DNA of 22,637 nt. Origin: Eggerthellaceae bacterium UBA5808. GTDB taxonomy: Bacteria; Actinomycetota; Coriobacteriia; Coriobacteriales; Eggerthellaceae. This document shows, one piece after another, positions 15,112-22,637 of this stretch. Below the pieces are notes generated by a model. That model saw only the letters and a list, made by a program, of their open reading frames with translations. It did no database searches and was not told where the DNA came from. Positions within the stretch are counted from its first letter, which is position 1. Each line of letters begins with the position of its first letter. A program made the translations under genes and the position numbers. The stretch covers positions 1 through 22,637 of the forward strand of contig DIDE01000099.1 in the NCBI GenBank assembly GCA_002417975.1, given 5' to 3'.

Positions 15112-16498
15112 TCGCTCACCGTTCCATATTCATACCAGCAGCCAAAAAAAGATTCCGCCTGCGCTTGAACACCTTCAGCATAAATTGACATTCATTAACA
15201 TGCTGTTCGTTAGCATTGTCCTTGTCGTTGTACTTGTTACAGTGTACGCAATCAACTTAGGGCAATGGGAAAGTGATATATATAGCGCGCTTCAGCACCG
15301 TATTGATGAGACTGCCACGCCACGTTGGCTATCGTCAGAGGATTCCACGCTCTCGCTACATTCGGATGATGCGGTACAGCCCGATGGAACAGCAGATTCT
15401 GCCCCTAATTCCCCCCGTGAAAATAGCTTAGACCAAATCGTTGCAACTTCAGTCATTATTGTCAACGAGGATGGCAGCGTTGCACAAACGCTCGAAGACT
15501 CACTTGGGCTTGATGAAGATACTCTTCGTACCGCTATTCAAGATGTACTCGAAAAAGCCGATGGGACACCAACACGCGGGTCCAACTCAACACTCAACTT
15601 ATATTATCAATCAAAGCAGGTTCAGAGCGGAACCAAAATAGTCTTTGCATCAAGTAACTACGTAGACAAGAACACAACATCACTCATTCTTACGCTTCTC
15701 GGCGCAGGATGCATCGCCTTAATTGGCTTCTATATTGCAAGCCGCTTTATGGCTCGATGGGCTATTAAACCTGTTCAACATGCATGGGAGCAACAACAAC
15801 AATTTATAGGAAACGCAAGTCACGAGCTCAAGACACCACTTACGGTCATACTTGCCAACAATGCAATTTTACAATCGCAACCTACATCAACTATTGAGTC
15901 TCAGCAGCAATGGATCGAAAGTACCGAAGAAGAAGCACATTCGATGCAAGAGCTTGTAAATGATATGCTCTTCCTCGCACAATCCGAAGGAGAAATGCCC
16001 TCTACAGCATTTCAGCCTATAAATCTAACCGATATCGTTGAACGTGCAACGCTAAGATTTGAGGCCATCGCATACGAAAAAGGCTTACACCTTGATGAAA
16101 AACCTATTGATAAGCACGTTATGATCAGCGGAGACGTTCAACGAATTCGTCGTCTTGTCTGGGCGCTCGTCGACAATGCATGCAAGTACAACTGTGAAAA
16201 TGGACATGTGGGCATCTCTCTCACGCGTACGGGAAATACTTGTCACCTTATCGTCAGCAACTCAGGTGGTCTGATTGATAAAGAAGATCTTCCCCATCTC
16301 TTTGATCGCTTTTACCGCGGCAACCATGCACGCACACGTGATGGCGGCTTTGGACTAGGGCTCTCGATCGCTTATAGCGTCGTTGCATCGCATAAGGGCA
16401 GTATCTATGCAACAAGCACTCCAGAAGACGGCACCATATTTACCGTGACGTTACCGGTCATTCCCGATAAAGAGCAACGCGAAATCGAAGAAAAATAG
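15104..16498 (+). CDS. Sensor histidine kinase
   Basis: A 464-residue membrane kinase. It has a short cytoplasmic start, membrane segment 1 (about 29-50), an extracytoplasmic sensing region of about 145 residues rich in Ser/Asp/Thr, membrane segment 2 (about 193-213), then the dimerisation helix with N-A-S-H-E-L-K-T-P-L (phosphoacceptor H240). The ATP-binding domain shows L-V-D-N-A-C-K-Y-N (N box), D-R-F-Y-R-G (F box) and G-F-G-L-G-L-S-I (G2 box). It should phosphorylate the response regulator encoded immediately upstream. The start is one of two neighbouring ATGs (15101, 15104); GGAG 7 nt before 15104 favours the second. The external domain has no recognised fold, so the stimulus is unknown; surface stress or phosphate would fit the predicted VTC target but is speculation. 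Confidence 0.94.
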   Translation: MPNRSPFHIHTSSQKKIPPALEHLQHKLTFINMLFVSIVLVVVLVTVYAINLGQWESDIYSALQHRIDETATPRWLSSEDSTLSLHSDDAVQPDGTADSAPNSPRENSLDQIVATSVIIVNEDGSVAQTLEDSLGLDEDTLRTAIQDVLEKADGTPTRGSNSTLNLYYQSKQVQSGTKIVFASSNYVDKNTTSLILTLLGAGCIALIGFYIASRFMARWAIKPVQHAWEQQQQFIGNASHELKTPLTVILANNAILQSQPTSTIESQQQWIESTEEEAHSMQELVNDMLFLAQSEGEMPSTAFQPINLTDIVERATLRFEAIAYEKGLHLDEKPIDKHVMISGDVQRIRRLVWALVDNACKYNCENGHVGISLTRTGNTCHLIVSNSGGLIDKEDLPHLFDRFYRGNHARTRDGGFGLGLSIAYSVVASHKGSIYATSTPEDGTIFTVTLPVIPDKEQREIEEK

Positions 16499-16536
16499 AA
16501 CGTTGTATAGCACATCACTGCATGAGGTGCACGATT

Positions 16537-17808
16537 CTAGCAGAGACCGATAAAATAACGTTTAATCGATTCAAGGAATGACATCACATATACATAGTCT
16601 TCTTTTGATGCATACAAGCAAGATGACAAAGTAACTATATTTTGAAACGTCGATACGCTTACCTGAAATGATGGCGGATGTTTTACCGCAGTCGCAATAT
16701 ATGCGTCTTTACAATGTACTCCAGCAAATGAAGTCATATCGCTATTTACAATTCCCACATTAGTATAAGAAATAACGGGTATGCCAGCATAAGCAAAGAA
16801 CATGCGCGAGAGCACCGATACTGGCACAATATGGGCAGCAGCATGCAGAAGGATAGGACCTTTCAAACATGCTGTGCTAGATTTTTCTTTACGCATTGCA
16901 CAAGACACTGCATGTAAAACGTCATCCATCGATTGGTCGTCAGTTATGGAAACTGTACAAACATAGGATCCCGTTAGATTCGCAACTCGTAAACATGGTG
17001 CTTTGGGTGCGAACATTCTCAAATCAACTGGACAAGGAAGAACAATGTTAAAACATCCTGTTGCCTTATGAAGTGCATATGCATACGATGCCAGAAGCGC
17101 ATCATTAATAGTCACTCCCCTACGTTTTATCGATGCATGTACATGTATGAAATCTTCTGAACTAATTTGTACTCTCATTAGGTGAGGGTCGCCTTGTCCG
17201 CTAAGCGGAAGGCACATCGCAGGATCAGGCTTGGGATGCACATTAGAAGAGCGCATAATATTGAGTTTATCTAAGTTAGATAACGACTCAGTGACCTGGC
17301 CAAAATCACGTCGTTGAGTATATCCATCGTAGAGCACAGTATGCGTTTGATTCAGCAACGCCGAATAGGTCGAAGCGATACGAGAAAAGCAAACTTTAAA
17401 ACCAGCACCGTCAGCAACCATATGATCAAAGACAACACAGAGGCTATCATGTTCTTTGTATCTAAGAATTCGAAGACAAATACGAGGACCAGCATCCTGA
17501 CATAACGGCTGTAGCATGTACTTCTCGACCATAGCTGAGCCATTGCATGATATTACATCAACAAAATCGTCTTCGTCACTCTCCTGGCGCACCCATGTAT
17601 GACGTACATCATCATAGGCACAGTCAAGAAGCGGAATGCACTCTGCAGTCTTCTTAGCAGCACGTTTGAGCATCGGCACATTAAGATGCCCGTCAAAATC
17701 AAAATATGCTCGTATGATAGGATTATGTGCCTGCCTATAAAATGATTGCATAAATTCAAACGGCATCGGACGAATAGTATCATCCGAAGACACTATTTTT
17801 ACATTCAT
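16537..17808 (-). CDS. Condensation-domain/acyltransferase-like protein (CoA-dependent acyltransferase superfamily)
   Basis: A 423-residue soluble protein. The core motif D-H-M-V-A-D-G-A-G (128-136) corresponds to the HHxxxDG active site of condensation domains, alcohol acetyltransferases and PapA-like enzymes; the catalytic second His (H129) and the structural Asp-Gly (133-134) are kept, while the first His is Asp. The early F-E-F-M-Q-S-F (17-23) and later A-L-L-A-S-Y-A-Y-A-L-H fit the two-lobed fold. It would transfer an acyl or aminoacyl group; donor and acceptor are unknown. It is not part of an NRPS: there is no carrier or adenylation domain nearby. AGGA lies about 7 nt before the ATG. 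It is convergent with the kinase gene (38 nt apart) and 150 nt downstream of the aldolase gene on the same strand. Confidence 0.7.
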   Translation of the reverse strand: MNVKIVSSDDTIRPMPFEFMQSFYRQAHNPIIRAYFDFDGHLNVPMLKRAAKKTAECIPLLDCAYDDVRHTWVRQESDEDDFVDVISCNGSAMVEKYMLQPLCQDAGPRICLRILRYKEHDSLCVVFDHMVADGAGFKVCFSRIASTYSALLNQTHTVLYDGYTQRRDFGQVTESLSNLDKLNIMRSSNVHPKPDPAMCLPLSGQGDPHLMRVQISSEDFIHVHASIKRRGVTINDALLASYAYALHKATGCFNIVLPCPVDLRMFAPKAPCLRVANLTGSYVCTVSITDDQSMDDVLHAVSCAMRKEKSSTACLKGPILLHAAAHIVPVSVLSRMFFAYAGIPVISYTNVGIVNSDMTSFAGVHCKDAYIATAVKHPPSFQVSVSTFQNIVTLSSCLYASKEDYVYVMSFLESIKRYFIGLC

Positions 17809-17899
17809 GCCTATATCCTAAAATTCACGTTTTTCAATAACCACAACAGTATAGCGCTCAACCCAGCACACTATGTTTGCAGCATCTAAGCTGGTATTA

Positions 17900-17930
17900 G
17901 TAATGGACGCCTCAATGAGGCGTCCATTAC
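17900..17930 (-). repeat. Perfect 14-bp hairpin after the aldolase gene
   Basis: GTAATGGACGCCTC (17900-17913) and GAGGCGTCCATTAC (17917-17930) form a 14-bp perfect stem with a 3-nt loop, 30 nt after the aldolase stop on the minus strand. No T tract follows on either strand, so it may act as a 3' mRNA stabiliser, a non-canonical terminator or a protein site. Confidence 0.6.
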
Positions 17931-17959
17931 AAGGATCAATCAGTATTTCAGCGCCACAT

Positions 17960-18898
17960 TTAGAGCGAGAAATCCTTAGTTCCGTTAAATACAGCAAGCG
18001 CATCGGCAACTTCAAAATCGCCCAATGTAATTGCAGAGATAGCCTTGGTCAGGCGAACTGCTTCGTCGAGTGAGCGCATATGGATGTTGCGACCTGTAGC
18101 ATTGCCACACGCACCACCAATATGGATCTGATCATACAGATTGCTCAAGAATTCATTTGGATCAGCCTTTGATCCACCTGCACATACCAAACCAGTGCGA
18201 CCAGCTGCACGACTTGCAATTGCAAGATTCTCCGCAGAAGTTTTGCCATCAGAAGGCTTTGGAGGGTTAACCTTAACAAAGTCAGAGCCAAGGCAAAGTG
18301 CAACACCTGCAGCACCAGCAATAAGACTTACTGCCTTTTCTTCTTTAACAGCCTTGCCACGAGGATAAATCCAAAGAACTACGAGCAGACCATTTGCATG
18401 AGCCTCAGCAACCAGCTCTCCAGCTTCTGCCATCATCGTTGACTCATATTCGCTACCAAGATAAATCGTGTAGCCCAAACCAACGATGTTCGTTCCTGCT
18501 TCACGCATAGCAAGAACAGCCTCGAGTTCATGCAGCTGCGGTGAGTAAGGATCATCCTGGGCAGTCTTAACAAGATTGGTCTTAGAATTCATCTTTACCA
18601 AATAGTTGATCTCTGGATAGTCGGGAGCATAGCGAGCAATAAGGCCGCGCTGTCCTGCCAGCACTCCACAAACGCCTTTGCTGCCAATCTGGAACAGATG
18701 CTCAGGGTCACCATCGGATGGATCGATACCCTCACCATAGAAATCACCGTTGAGGTGCTCAACCTTCTGATCACAAGCAAAAAGCATCAGACGACCCGTG
18801 CCACGGGTGGCTTTGAGATAATTATCTTTATAGGTCTCACGAGCCTCAGGCAAAACATCTGCGGGAACACGTACTTGATCACGGGAAATACTCGGCAT
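17960..18898 (-). CDS. Class I fructose-bisphosphate aldolase, DhnA/FbaB type
   Basis: A 312-residue TIM-barrel aldolase. Recognisable elements are F-A-C-D-Q-K-V-E-H (40-48, equivalent to the D-Q-x-x-E-H stretch of the DhnA family), K-M-N-S-K-T-N (102-108), G-Y-T-I-Y-L-G-S (142-149, catalytic Tyr), W-I-Y-P-R-G (176-181), and D-F-V-K-V-N (206-211) with the Schiff-base lysine K209. G-G-S-K follows as a phosphate-binding loop. It interconverts fructose 1,6-bisphosphate with DHAP and glyceraldehyde 3-phosphate; in an amino-acid-fermenting organism it may mainly serve gluconeogenesis (inference). ATG 18898 is chosen because AAGGAGG precedes it by about 7 nt; a frame from 18940 adds 14 unlikely residues. 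A possible -10, TAGAAT, is at 18969-18974 on the minus strand. Confidence 0.9.
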   Translation of the reverse strand: MPSISRDQVRVPADVLPEARETYKDNYLKATRGTGRLMLFACDQKVEHLNGDFYGEGIDPSDGDPEHLFQIGSKGVCGVLAGQRGLIARYAPDYPEINYLVKMNSKTNLVKTAQDDPYSPQLHELEAVLAMREAGTNIVGLGYTIYLGSEYESTMMAEAGELVAEAHANGLLVVLWIYPRGKAVKEEKAVSLIAGAAGVALCLGSDFVKVNPPKPSDGKTSAENLAIASRAAGRTGLVCAGGSKADPNEFLSNLYDQIHIGGACGNATGRNIHMRSLDEAVRLTKAISAITLGDFEVADALAVFNGTKDFSL

Positions 18899-19076
18899 TT
18901 CCGTTCCTCCTTCAAGGATATGCGGAGCGATATCATTCATTTACCGCCCCAATTTCGTACCTATCGCTATTCTAGCGTATGATAATCGATGTGCCGATCT
19001 CTTCATAAGAAAACATCGCTATCAACTATCAATAGTACTATCTCTTTGGTAATTCATTATATTTCATACGAGCCAC

Positions 19077-19118
19077 AAGCAAACGGTGCCCCCGTTAATA
19101 CGGAGACACCGTTTGCTT
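19077..19118 (-). terminator. Hairpin downstream of the TM2 protein gene, probable weak terminator
   Basis: AAGCAAACGGTG (19077-19088) pairs perfectly with CACCGTTTGCTT (19107-19118). An inner CCGT/ACGG stem can extend the loop. It begins about 37 nt after the TM2 gene stop. The T content after the stem is poor, so termination is likely but not certain. Confidence 0.55.
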
Positions 19119-19155
19119 ATTAATGGACAGCATATTCGCATCTGCAAAAAAACAA

Positions 19156-20151
19156 CTAGAACCATTCTTGTTTATTGAATACGTAACGTTGGTCGAATTC
19201 ACTTTGAGATTTCGAAAGATATATGATGCCTTCGATGATAGAAATGACCGCCATTATCGCACCGGCCAGTCCAAACGTAAAGACTGATCCAAGAATCGTG
19301 ATGGCTAACATAACAAAACCTGCAGTCGTGTATCCAAGATAGAATTTATGAATACCGAGAGAGCCAAAAAAGATTGCAAGCAGCCCTGCGGCAACATGAT
19401 CTTTTGTCGTCACATACGGTGTTGAGTAGTAGCGCTGACCATTTGCATTGCCTTGCGCCGTTGTCGTATACGGCTGATAGTATGCATTTTGTTGCTGAGA
19501 GGCATTCGGCTGCTGATTCGTATTCTGTGATTGATAGTAGGTATTCTGCTGCGATGTGCTTTGTTGCTGATAGCTGCCTTGCTGTTGTGGCGCACCTTGT
19601 GGCTGATAAGCATTCTGCTGAGATGAGCCCTGCTGTTGGTATGCATTCTGCTGCTGAGGTGCACCTTGCTCTTGCTGCTGATAATTAGTACCTTGCTGCT
19701 GGGCAGCTACCTGTGGTTGCTGATAGCTGGTACCCTGCTGCTGTGGAGCTCCATATTGCTGAGAGGAATTCTGCTGTTGGGCTGTCCCCTGTTTCCACTG
19801 ACCAGCACTCGTCTGATCCCATGTCTGCTGATCCCAAAATTGATTTTGTACTTCGTCTTTATTGGCGTTCACCGTCGTTTGTTCCTTTTCTTGTTCCGTA
19901 CGTTGCTTTCCGTCTTGTTGTGCTTCTTTATCCGCATCAGCAGCCACCGATGATGGCACCGCTGTTATAGCATCCTTTATAACAGCGTCATTCTCTTGCG
20001 TCTTCGCCGATTCCGCATTAGGTACATCCTGTGCAGAGGCGACATCATTCTTTTCGGCTTTGTCTACCGTTGCTTCTTTGCCATGTGCTGCTACATCATG
20101 ATGCAACTCAGATTCGAAGGTGGTATCTTTTTCGTCCGTATTCTGTGTCAT
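19156..20151 (-). CDS. TM2-domain membrane protein with long Gln-rich repeat region
   Basis: A 331-residue protein in three parts. Residues 1-~105 are charged and acidic. Residues ~115-235 are a Gln-rich low-complexity region made of short degenerate units such as Q-Q-Q-G-T-x-Y-Q-Q and Q-Q-x-N-A-Y-Q. Residues ~249-320 form a TM2 domain: two membrane helices with G-S-L-G-I-H-K-F-Y-L-G-Y between the first helix and the next, the hallmark of the family. The function of bacterial TM2 proteins is unknown. AAAGGCGG lies just before the ATG. The Q-rich part resembles prion-like or phase-separating segments in composition only. It lies between the aldolase and Ser-rich protein genes, all on the minus strand, but a strong terminator upstream (20339-20376) separates it from the latter. 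Confidence 0.85.
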   Translation of the reverse strand: MTQNTDEKDTTFESELHHDVAAHGKEATVDKAEKNDVASAQDVPNAESAKTQENDAVIKDAITAVPSSVAADADKEAQQDGKQRTEQEKEQTTVNANKDEVQNQFWDQQTWDQTSAGQWKQGTAQQQNSSQQYGAPQQQGTSYQQPQVAAQQQGTNYQQQEQGAPQQQNAYQQQGSSQQNAYQPQGAPQQQGSYQQQSTSQQNTYYQSQNTNQQPNASQQQNAYYQPYTTTAQGNANGQRYYSTPYVTTKDHVAAGLLAIFFGSLGIHKFYLGYTTAGFVMLAITILGSVFTFGLAGAIMAVISIIEGIIYLSKSQSEFDQRYVFNKQEWF

Positions 20152-20338
20152 GACGGCCGCCTTTCATCGTTCTCTTCAATTAACGTGTCTTAATCATATC
20201 GGGTGATATGCATAAGATTCATTTTTGTCATAGTCGTGTAACCGCTGACACTGAATCGTGACATTCGATCTGGAGAAACGTTCAAAAGAGACTCGACTGG
20301 CACATAAAAATCCCTGTTCATCTTAGATAGCGTAACGT
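20152..20338 (-). other. Promoter region of the TM2 protein gene
   Basis: The non-coding stretch contains a small palindrome CATATC-GGGT-GATATG (20195-20210) close to the start codon; on the minus strand a TATGAT within it could be a -10 box. No convincing -35 was seen. Confidence 0.3.
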
Positions 20339-20376
20339 AAAAATCTGCATAATCCGTCGTAGCAGATTATGCAGAT
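20339..20376 (-). terminator. Intrinsic terminator of the Ser/Thr-rich protein gene
   Basis: ATCTGCATAATC (20343-20354) pairs perfectly with GATTATGCAGAT (20365-20376) around a 10-nt loop, with an A run at 20339-20343 giving a T tract on the minus strand. It lies about 12 nt after the stop of the gene ending at 20389. Another T run at 20383-20387 could allow weak plus-strand termination too. Confidence 0.9.
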
Positions 20377-20388
20377 ACATAATTTTTA

Positions 20389-21705
20389 TTAAGCCGCAGA
20401 CTGGGTAGTCGTTGTGTTGGATCCTTCGGTTGAAGTCCCAGACGTTCCCGACGTCGATTCCTGCGATTGGCTATTTTTGTTCGTCGATCCAGACTGTGAG
20501 TCAGAAGAAGATCCATTTGTGCTGCTGCCCGTGCTCGATCCCGAAGACGTACCTGAACCGGATGTCGACGATCCATTCGTGGACGTCCCTGATCCGGAAG
20601 ACGATGACCCTTCCTGACCTGTTTGCGATCCGGACGTCGAAGACGTTGATTCACCGCTCTGACTAGACTGAGAACCTGAGGTCGAAGGCGTCGTCGAATT
20701 GCTCGATGAATTGTCCGAAGATCCTGTTCCAGACTGCGTTGAATCATTCGAAGAAGCACTGTCTTGATTAGCATCAGGAGCATTCTGACCTTGCGCAGTC
20801 GTTGTAGCCCCCTGAGTAGATGTCGTTCCATTAGATGACGACTGGTCTGATGCCGTTGTCGATGTATCCGTTGTAACAAGCGGCGGGGTTTTCGTACCAA
20901 TGCCTTGCCCTGTTGTGGCTACGTTAATAATAAATGCCGAAAGGCCAACCGCAACAAGAGCCGAGATCACAGACACGATAATAGCGCGCTTTTGTAACTC
21001 AGACTTTTTCCGTTGCGCAGCACGCTGTGATAGCAAATCCGACCCAATATGCGCTTGTTCATCGTTAATACGTGGTGTGCGAGAATGAGCACCTGCATGA
21101 TGTGCTCCTTGAACGCCGGTCATCGCATGTGTTGCGCTACTTTGCATGGTAGCGTCATCCGCCATAACGGATGTAGGATCTCCAACCGTCTGTCGATGTG
21201 CGCTCTGCACACCAGGACGATCAGAATCGAGCGATGAATGGTGCCGACCAATCACACGAGTTGCATCCCCATCGGATGAAAGCGTCGATTCATTGACAAA
21301 AGAATCAGTCATTCGAGAAGTTGCACCAGAAGATGTTCTCCCTTGAGGCGCACGTTCGGGCTCAGCGCTCAGCTGATAGTCTGCCTGACCGCCAAGAGAA
21401 TCTGACGAGGACGTATGTTGATCGTGCAAGTCATGAATTTTATCGGCCGACAATGATAAGAACCGTTTATATATCTGCGAGGTAACCGTCGCAACAACAG
21501 AGCCAACGGCCACACCGATGACAGAACCCGCAACGCCAATCTGCGAAGAAAGAAGCATTGACGTAACAGCCGCGAGAGCGCCAGCGGTCACCTGAGGAAT
21601 TGATAGATCTTCAAAGAGACCTTTCTTTTTTGATGGATCCTGTGTCGAATCTTCCACCGGCATCCGCCGATTAGTATGCTGTTGGCTATGAGCGCTATAC
21701 GCCAC
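20389..21705 (-). CDS. Membrane-anchored protein with long Ser/Thr/Gly-rich tail, function unknown
   Basis: A 438-residue protein of no recognised family. Residues 37-78 are hydrophobic and Gly/Ala-rich (one or two membrane segments, A-G-A-L-A-A-V ... V-V-A-T-V). A hydrophilic linker of ~160 residues follows, then a basic stretch and a membrane segment at 241-262 (A-I-I-V-S-V-I-S-A-L-V-A-V-G). Residues ~275-438 are almost entirely Ser, Thr, Gly, Asn and Gln, as in cell-surface stalks or glycosylated linkers. If the last helix exports the tail, it would be an envelope protein (inference). The start is a GTG at 21705 with AGGA about 11 nt upstream; an ATG at 21663 is an alternative, but nothing before it resembles a better ribosome binding site. 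A strong terminator follows. Confidence 0.7.
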   Translation of the reverse strand: MAYSAHSQQHTNRRMPVEDSTQDPSKKKGLFEDLSIPQVTAGALAAVTSMLLSSQIGVAGSVIGVAVGSVVATVTSQIYKRFLSLSADKIHDLHDQHTSSSDSLGGQADYQLSAEPERAPQGRTSSGATSRMTDSFVNESTLSSDGDATRVIGRHHSSLDSDRPGVQSAHRQTVGDPTSVMADDATMQSSATHAMTGVQGAHHAGAHSRTPRINDEQAHIGSDLLSQRAAQRKKSELQKRAIIVSVISALVAVGLSAFIINVATTGQGIGTKTPPLVTTDTSTTASDQSSSNGTTSTQGATTTAQGQNAPDANQDSASSNDSTQSGTGSSDNSSSNSTTPSTSGSQSSQSGESTSSTSGSQTGQEGSSSSGSGTSTNGSSTSGSGTSSGSSTGSSTNGSSSDSQSGSTNKNSQSQESTSGTSGTSTEGSNTTTTQSAA

Positions 21706-21758
21706 TATTAACCGATTCCTTTCTTTCCTTAATCGATATGCACAAGGAAATGAAACTT

Positions 21759-21783
21759 ATTTGCTTTCATAGTAGAAGCAAAT
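21759..21783 (-). repeat. Short inverted repeat upstream of the Ser/Thr-rich protein gene
   Basis: ATTTGCTT (21759-21766) pairs with AAGCAAAT (21776-21783) around a 9-nt loop, 54 nt before the start codon. It may be an operator or a 5' leader hairpin. AT-rich composition means chance is possible. Confidence 0.35.
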
Positions 21784-21879
21784 GATGAACACCTACAGGA
21801 ACATCACCGCATCTTCCCTTACGAGGATACGACGATTGCATCTCTCAATGCTATCCATCGCTCAAAACATCCAAACGCG

Positions 21880-21918
21880 GTACATAGAGGGTTCAAATAG
21901 CGTACATAGGGTGTACGC
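21880..21918 (-). repeat. GTACATAG direct repeat with overlapping small hairpin
   Basis: GTACATAG occurs at 21880-21887 and 21902-21909, 22 bp apart (two helical turns). GCGTACA (21900-21906) also pairs with TGTACGC (21912-21918). It lies about 30 nt after the stop of the TVP38-family gene, so it could be its weak terminator or a regulatory site for the next gene. Function unknown. Confidence 0.35.
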
Positions 21919-21948
21919 AATAGTTTTGCAATGACTCCATGCTGCGTT

Positions 21949-22635
21949 TCAGTGATGGAACCTCTCTGCAAATTTAAGTAGACGATCCTTAAAGAGCGCA
22001 GCTATTCCAGCGATAATTGCAACAATTACAAAAATGGCAATGCTTGTCTTAATGTCGCCGTTAAGCAGCCCTGACGCCGCATATGTCGATAACAGTACCC
22101 CTGGAATACGTGCAACAGTCGTAATCGTTAGATACGTCTTAAGCGGCATATCAGTCAATGGAACAAGATAAGTAAAGGTATCCTTGGGCAAACCAGGAAT
22201 AAGAAAGAGGACAAAAATAACCGTATTGAGTTTTCCGCTTTTTTCGAACGCTTTGAATTTATCCAAGTATTTTGTTGGCACCATTGCCGAAACAAAAGGA
22301 GCTCCAAGTTTATGAACGATAGCGTAAATCGCTCCACTCGAGATAATGCAACCAATAATGATAATTATCGTGCCAAGTATTGGGCCATAAAGAATGCCCG
22401 CAGCCATCTGAACAACTTCGCCTGGGATAAAAGCAACAACAACCTGCAAAAACTCGAGACCAATCAGAATCAGAACGCCCCACGGTCCCGCATTGCGAAC
22501 GTACTCAAGCACACGGTCGAGACCGCCTTCAGACATAACGTCCTGGATATAGGGCCAAATCGCAACAACAATGATGATGCATAGGACAAAGAACGCAGCA
22601 AGCCCCAAAAGTTTGAATATGGTTCCCCGCGTCAT
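21949..22635 (-). CDS. TVP38/TMEM64 family (VTT domain) membrane protein
   Basis: A 228-residue inner-membrane protein with an N-terminal membrane helix (about 7-30) and the VTT/SNARE-associated core. A-F-I-P-G-E-V-V-Q-M-A-A-G-I-L-Y-G (68-84) and F-L-I-P-G-L-P-K-D-T-F-T-Y (144-156) are the two re-entrant-loop motifs of the family, followed by further helices and a basic C-terminus. Family members are related to DedA proteins and are linked to lipid scrambling or envelope homeostasis; the substrate here is unknown. The ATG at 22635 gives a normal start, but it is 2 nt from the window edge, so its ribosome binding site and any longer start cannot be seen. Confidence 0.88.
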   Translation of the reverse strand: MTRGTIFKLLGLAAFFVLCIIIVVAIWPYIQDVMSEGGLDRVLEYVRNAGPWGVLILIGLEFLQVVVAFIPGEVVQMAAGILYGPILGTIIIIIGCIISSGAIYAIVHKLGAPFVSAMVPTKYLDKFKAFEKSGKLNTVIFVLFLIPGLPKDTFTYLVPLTDMPLKTYLTITTVARIPGVLLSTYAASGLLNGDIKTSIAIFVIVAIIAGIAALFKDRLLKFAERFHH

Positions 22636-22637
22636 AG

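Noticed and set aside
20248..20265. TGAAT-like and ATTC-like half-sites resembling an ArgR box.
   Set aside because: The spacer is six rather than four bases, and the site is not near an arginine gene.
20367..20900. A 177-codon minus-strand frame rich in Arg.
   Set aside because: It is the shifted frame of the Ser/Thr-rich coding region, runs through the terminator side and has no supporting features.

Overview
The window looks like a chromosomal segment from an anaerobic, arginine-fermenting actinobacterium of the Coriobacteriia/Eggerthellaceae type; a Cryptobacterium-like organism would fit best. The reasons are a complete arginine deiminase pathway, moderate GC content, a truncated multi-membrane-segment protein resembling the membrane-anchored LuxR regulators common in that family, and long Ser/Thr/Gln-rich envelope proteins. 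The taxonomic placement is inference from gene content, not from a marker gene.

Left region (1-4690, all minus strand): a truncated polytopic membrane protein at the edge, then a tightly coupled three-gene operon read right to left. It encodes a VTC-domain (polyphosphate polymerase-like) protein, a DUF4956 membrane protein and a Cthe_2159-type beta-helix carbohydrate-binding protein with a long Q/S/T/N-rich insert. The genes overlap by 1 and 4 bases. A direct repeat of CTGAA with an 11-bp period lies just upstream of the operon.

Central region (4688-12164): a PLP aminotransferase, the arginine/ornithine antiporter arcD and arginine deiminase arcA on the minus strand. Ornithine carbamoyltransferase and carbamate kinase lie divergently on the plus strand. 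Together they convert arginine to ornithine, CO2, ammonia and ATP. The 1.1-kb gap between arcA and the carbamoyltransferase gene carries one 54-bp sequence twice, in inverted orientation. Each copy lies almost exactly the same distance from its start codon (57 and 58 nt) and has the same promoter-like hexamers, so it looks like a duplicated promoter/leader that co-regulates both halves of the pathway.

Right-central region (12445-16498): argS, then an OmpR/PhoB-type response regulator and its sensor kinase. The block upstream of the response regulator matches the one upstream of the VTC operon (CTGAAAT, then CCTGAA, then CTTTCAG about 29-30 bp from the first element). This suggests the two-component system controls both itself and the distant VTC operon. 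It is the most interesting regulatory inference in the window.

Right region (16537-22635, minus strand): an orphan condensation-domain/acyltransferase-like protein, a class I (DhnA-type) fructose-bisphosphate aldolase, a TM2-domain protein with a Gln-rich repeat tail, a membrane-anchored Ser/Thr/Gly-rich protein of unknown function, and a TVP38/TMEM64 (VTT) membrane protein. Clear intrinsic terminators follow arcD, the carbamate kinase gene and the Ser-rich protein gene. No rRNA, tRNA, insertion sequence or CRISPR array was recognised.
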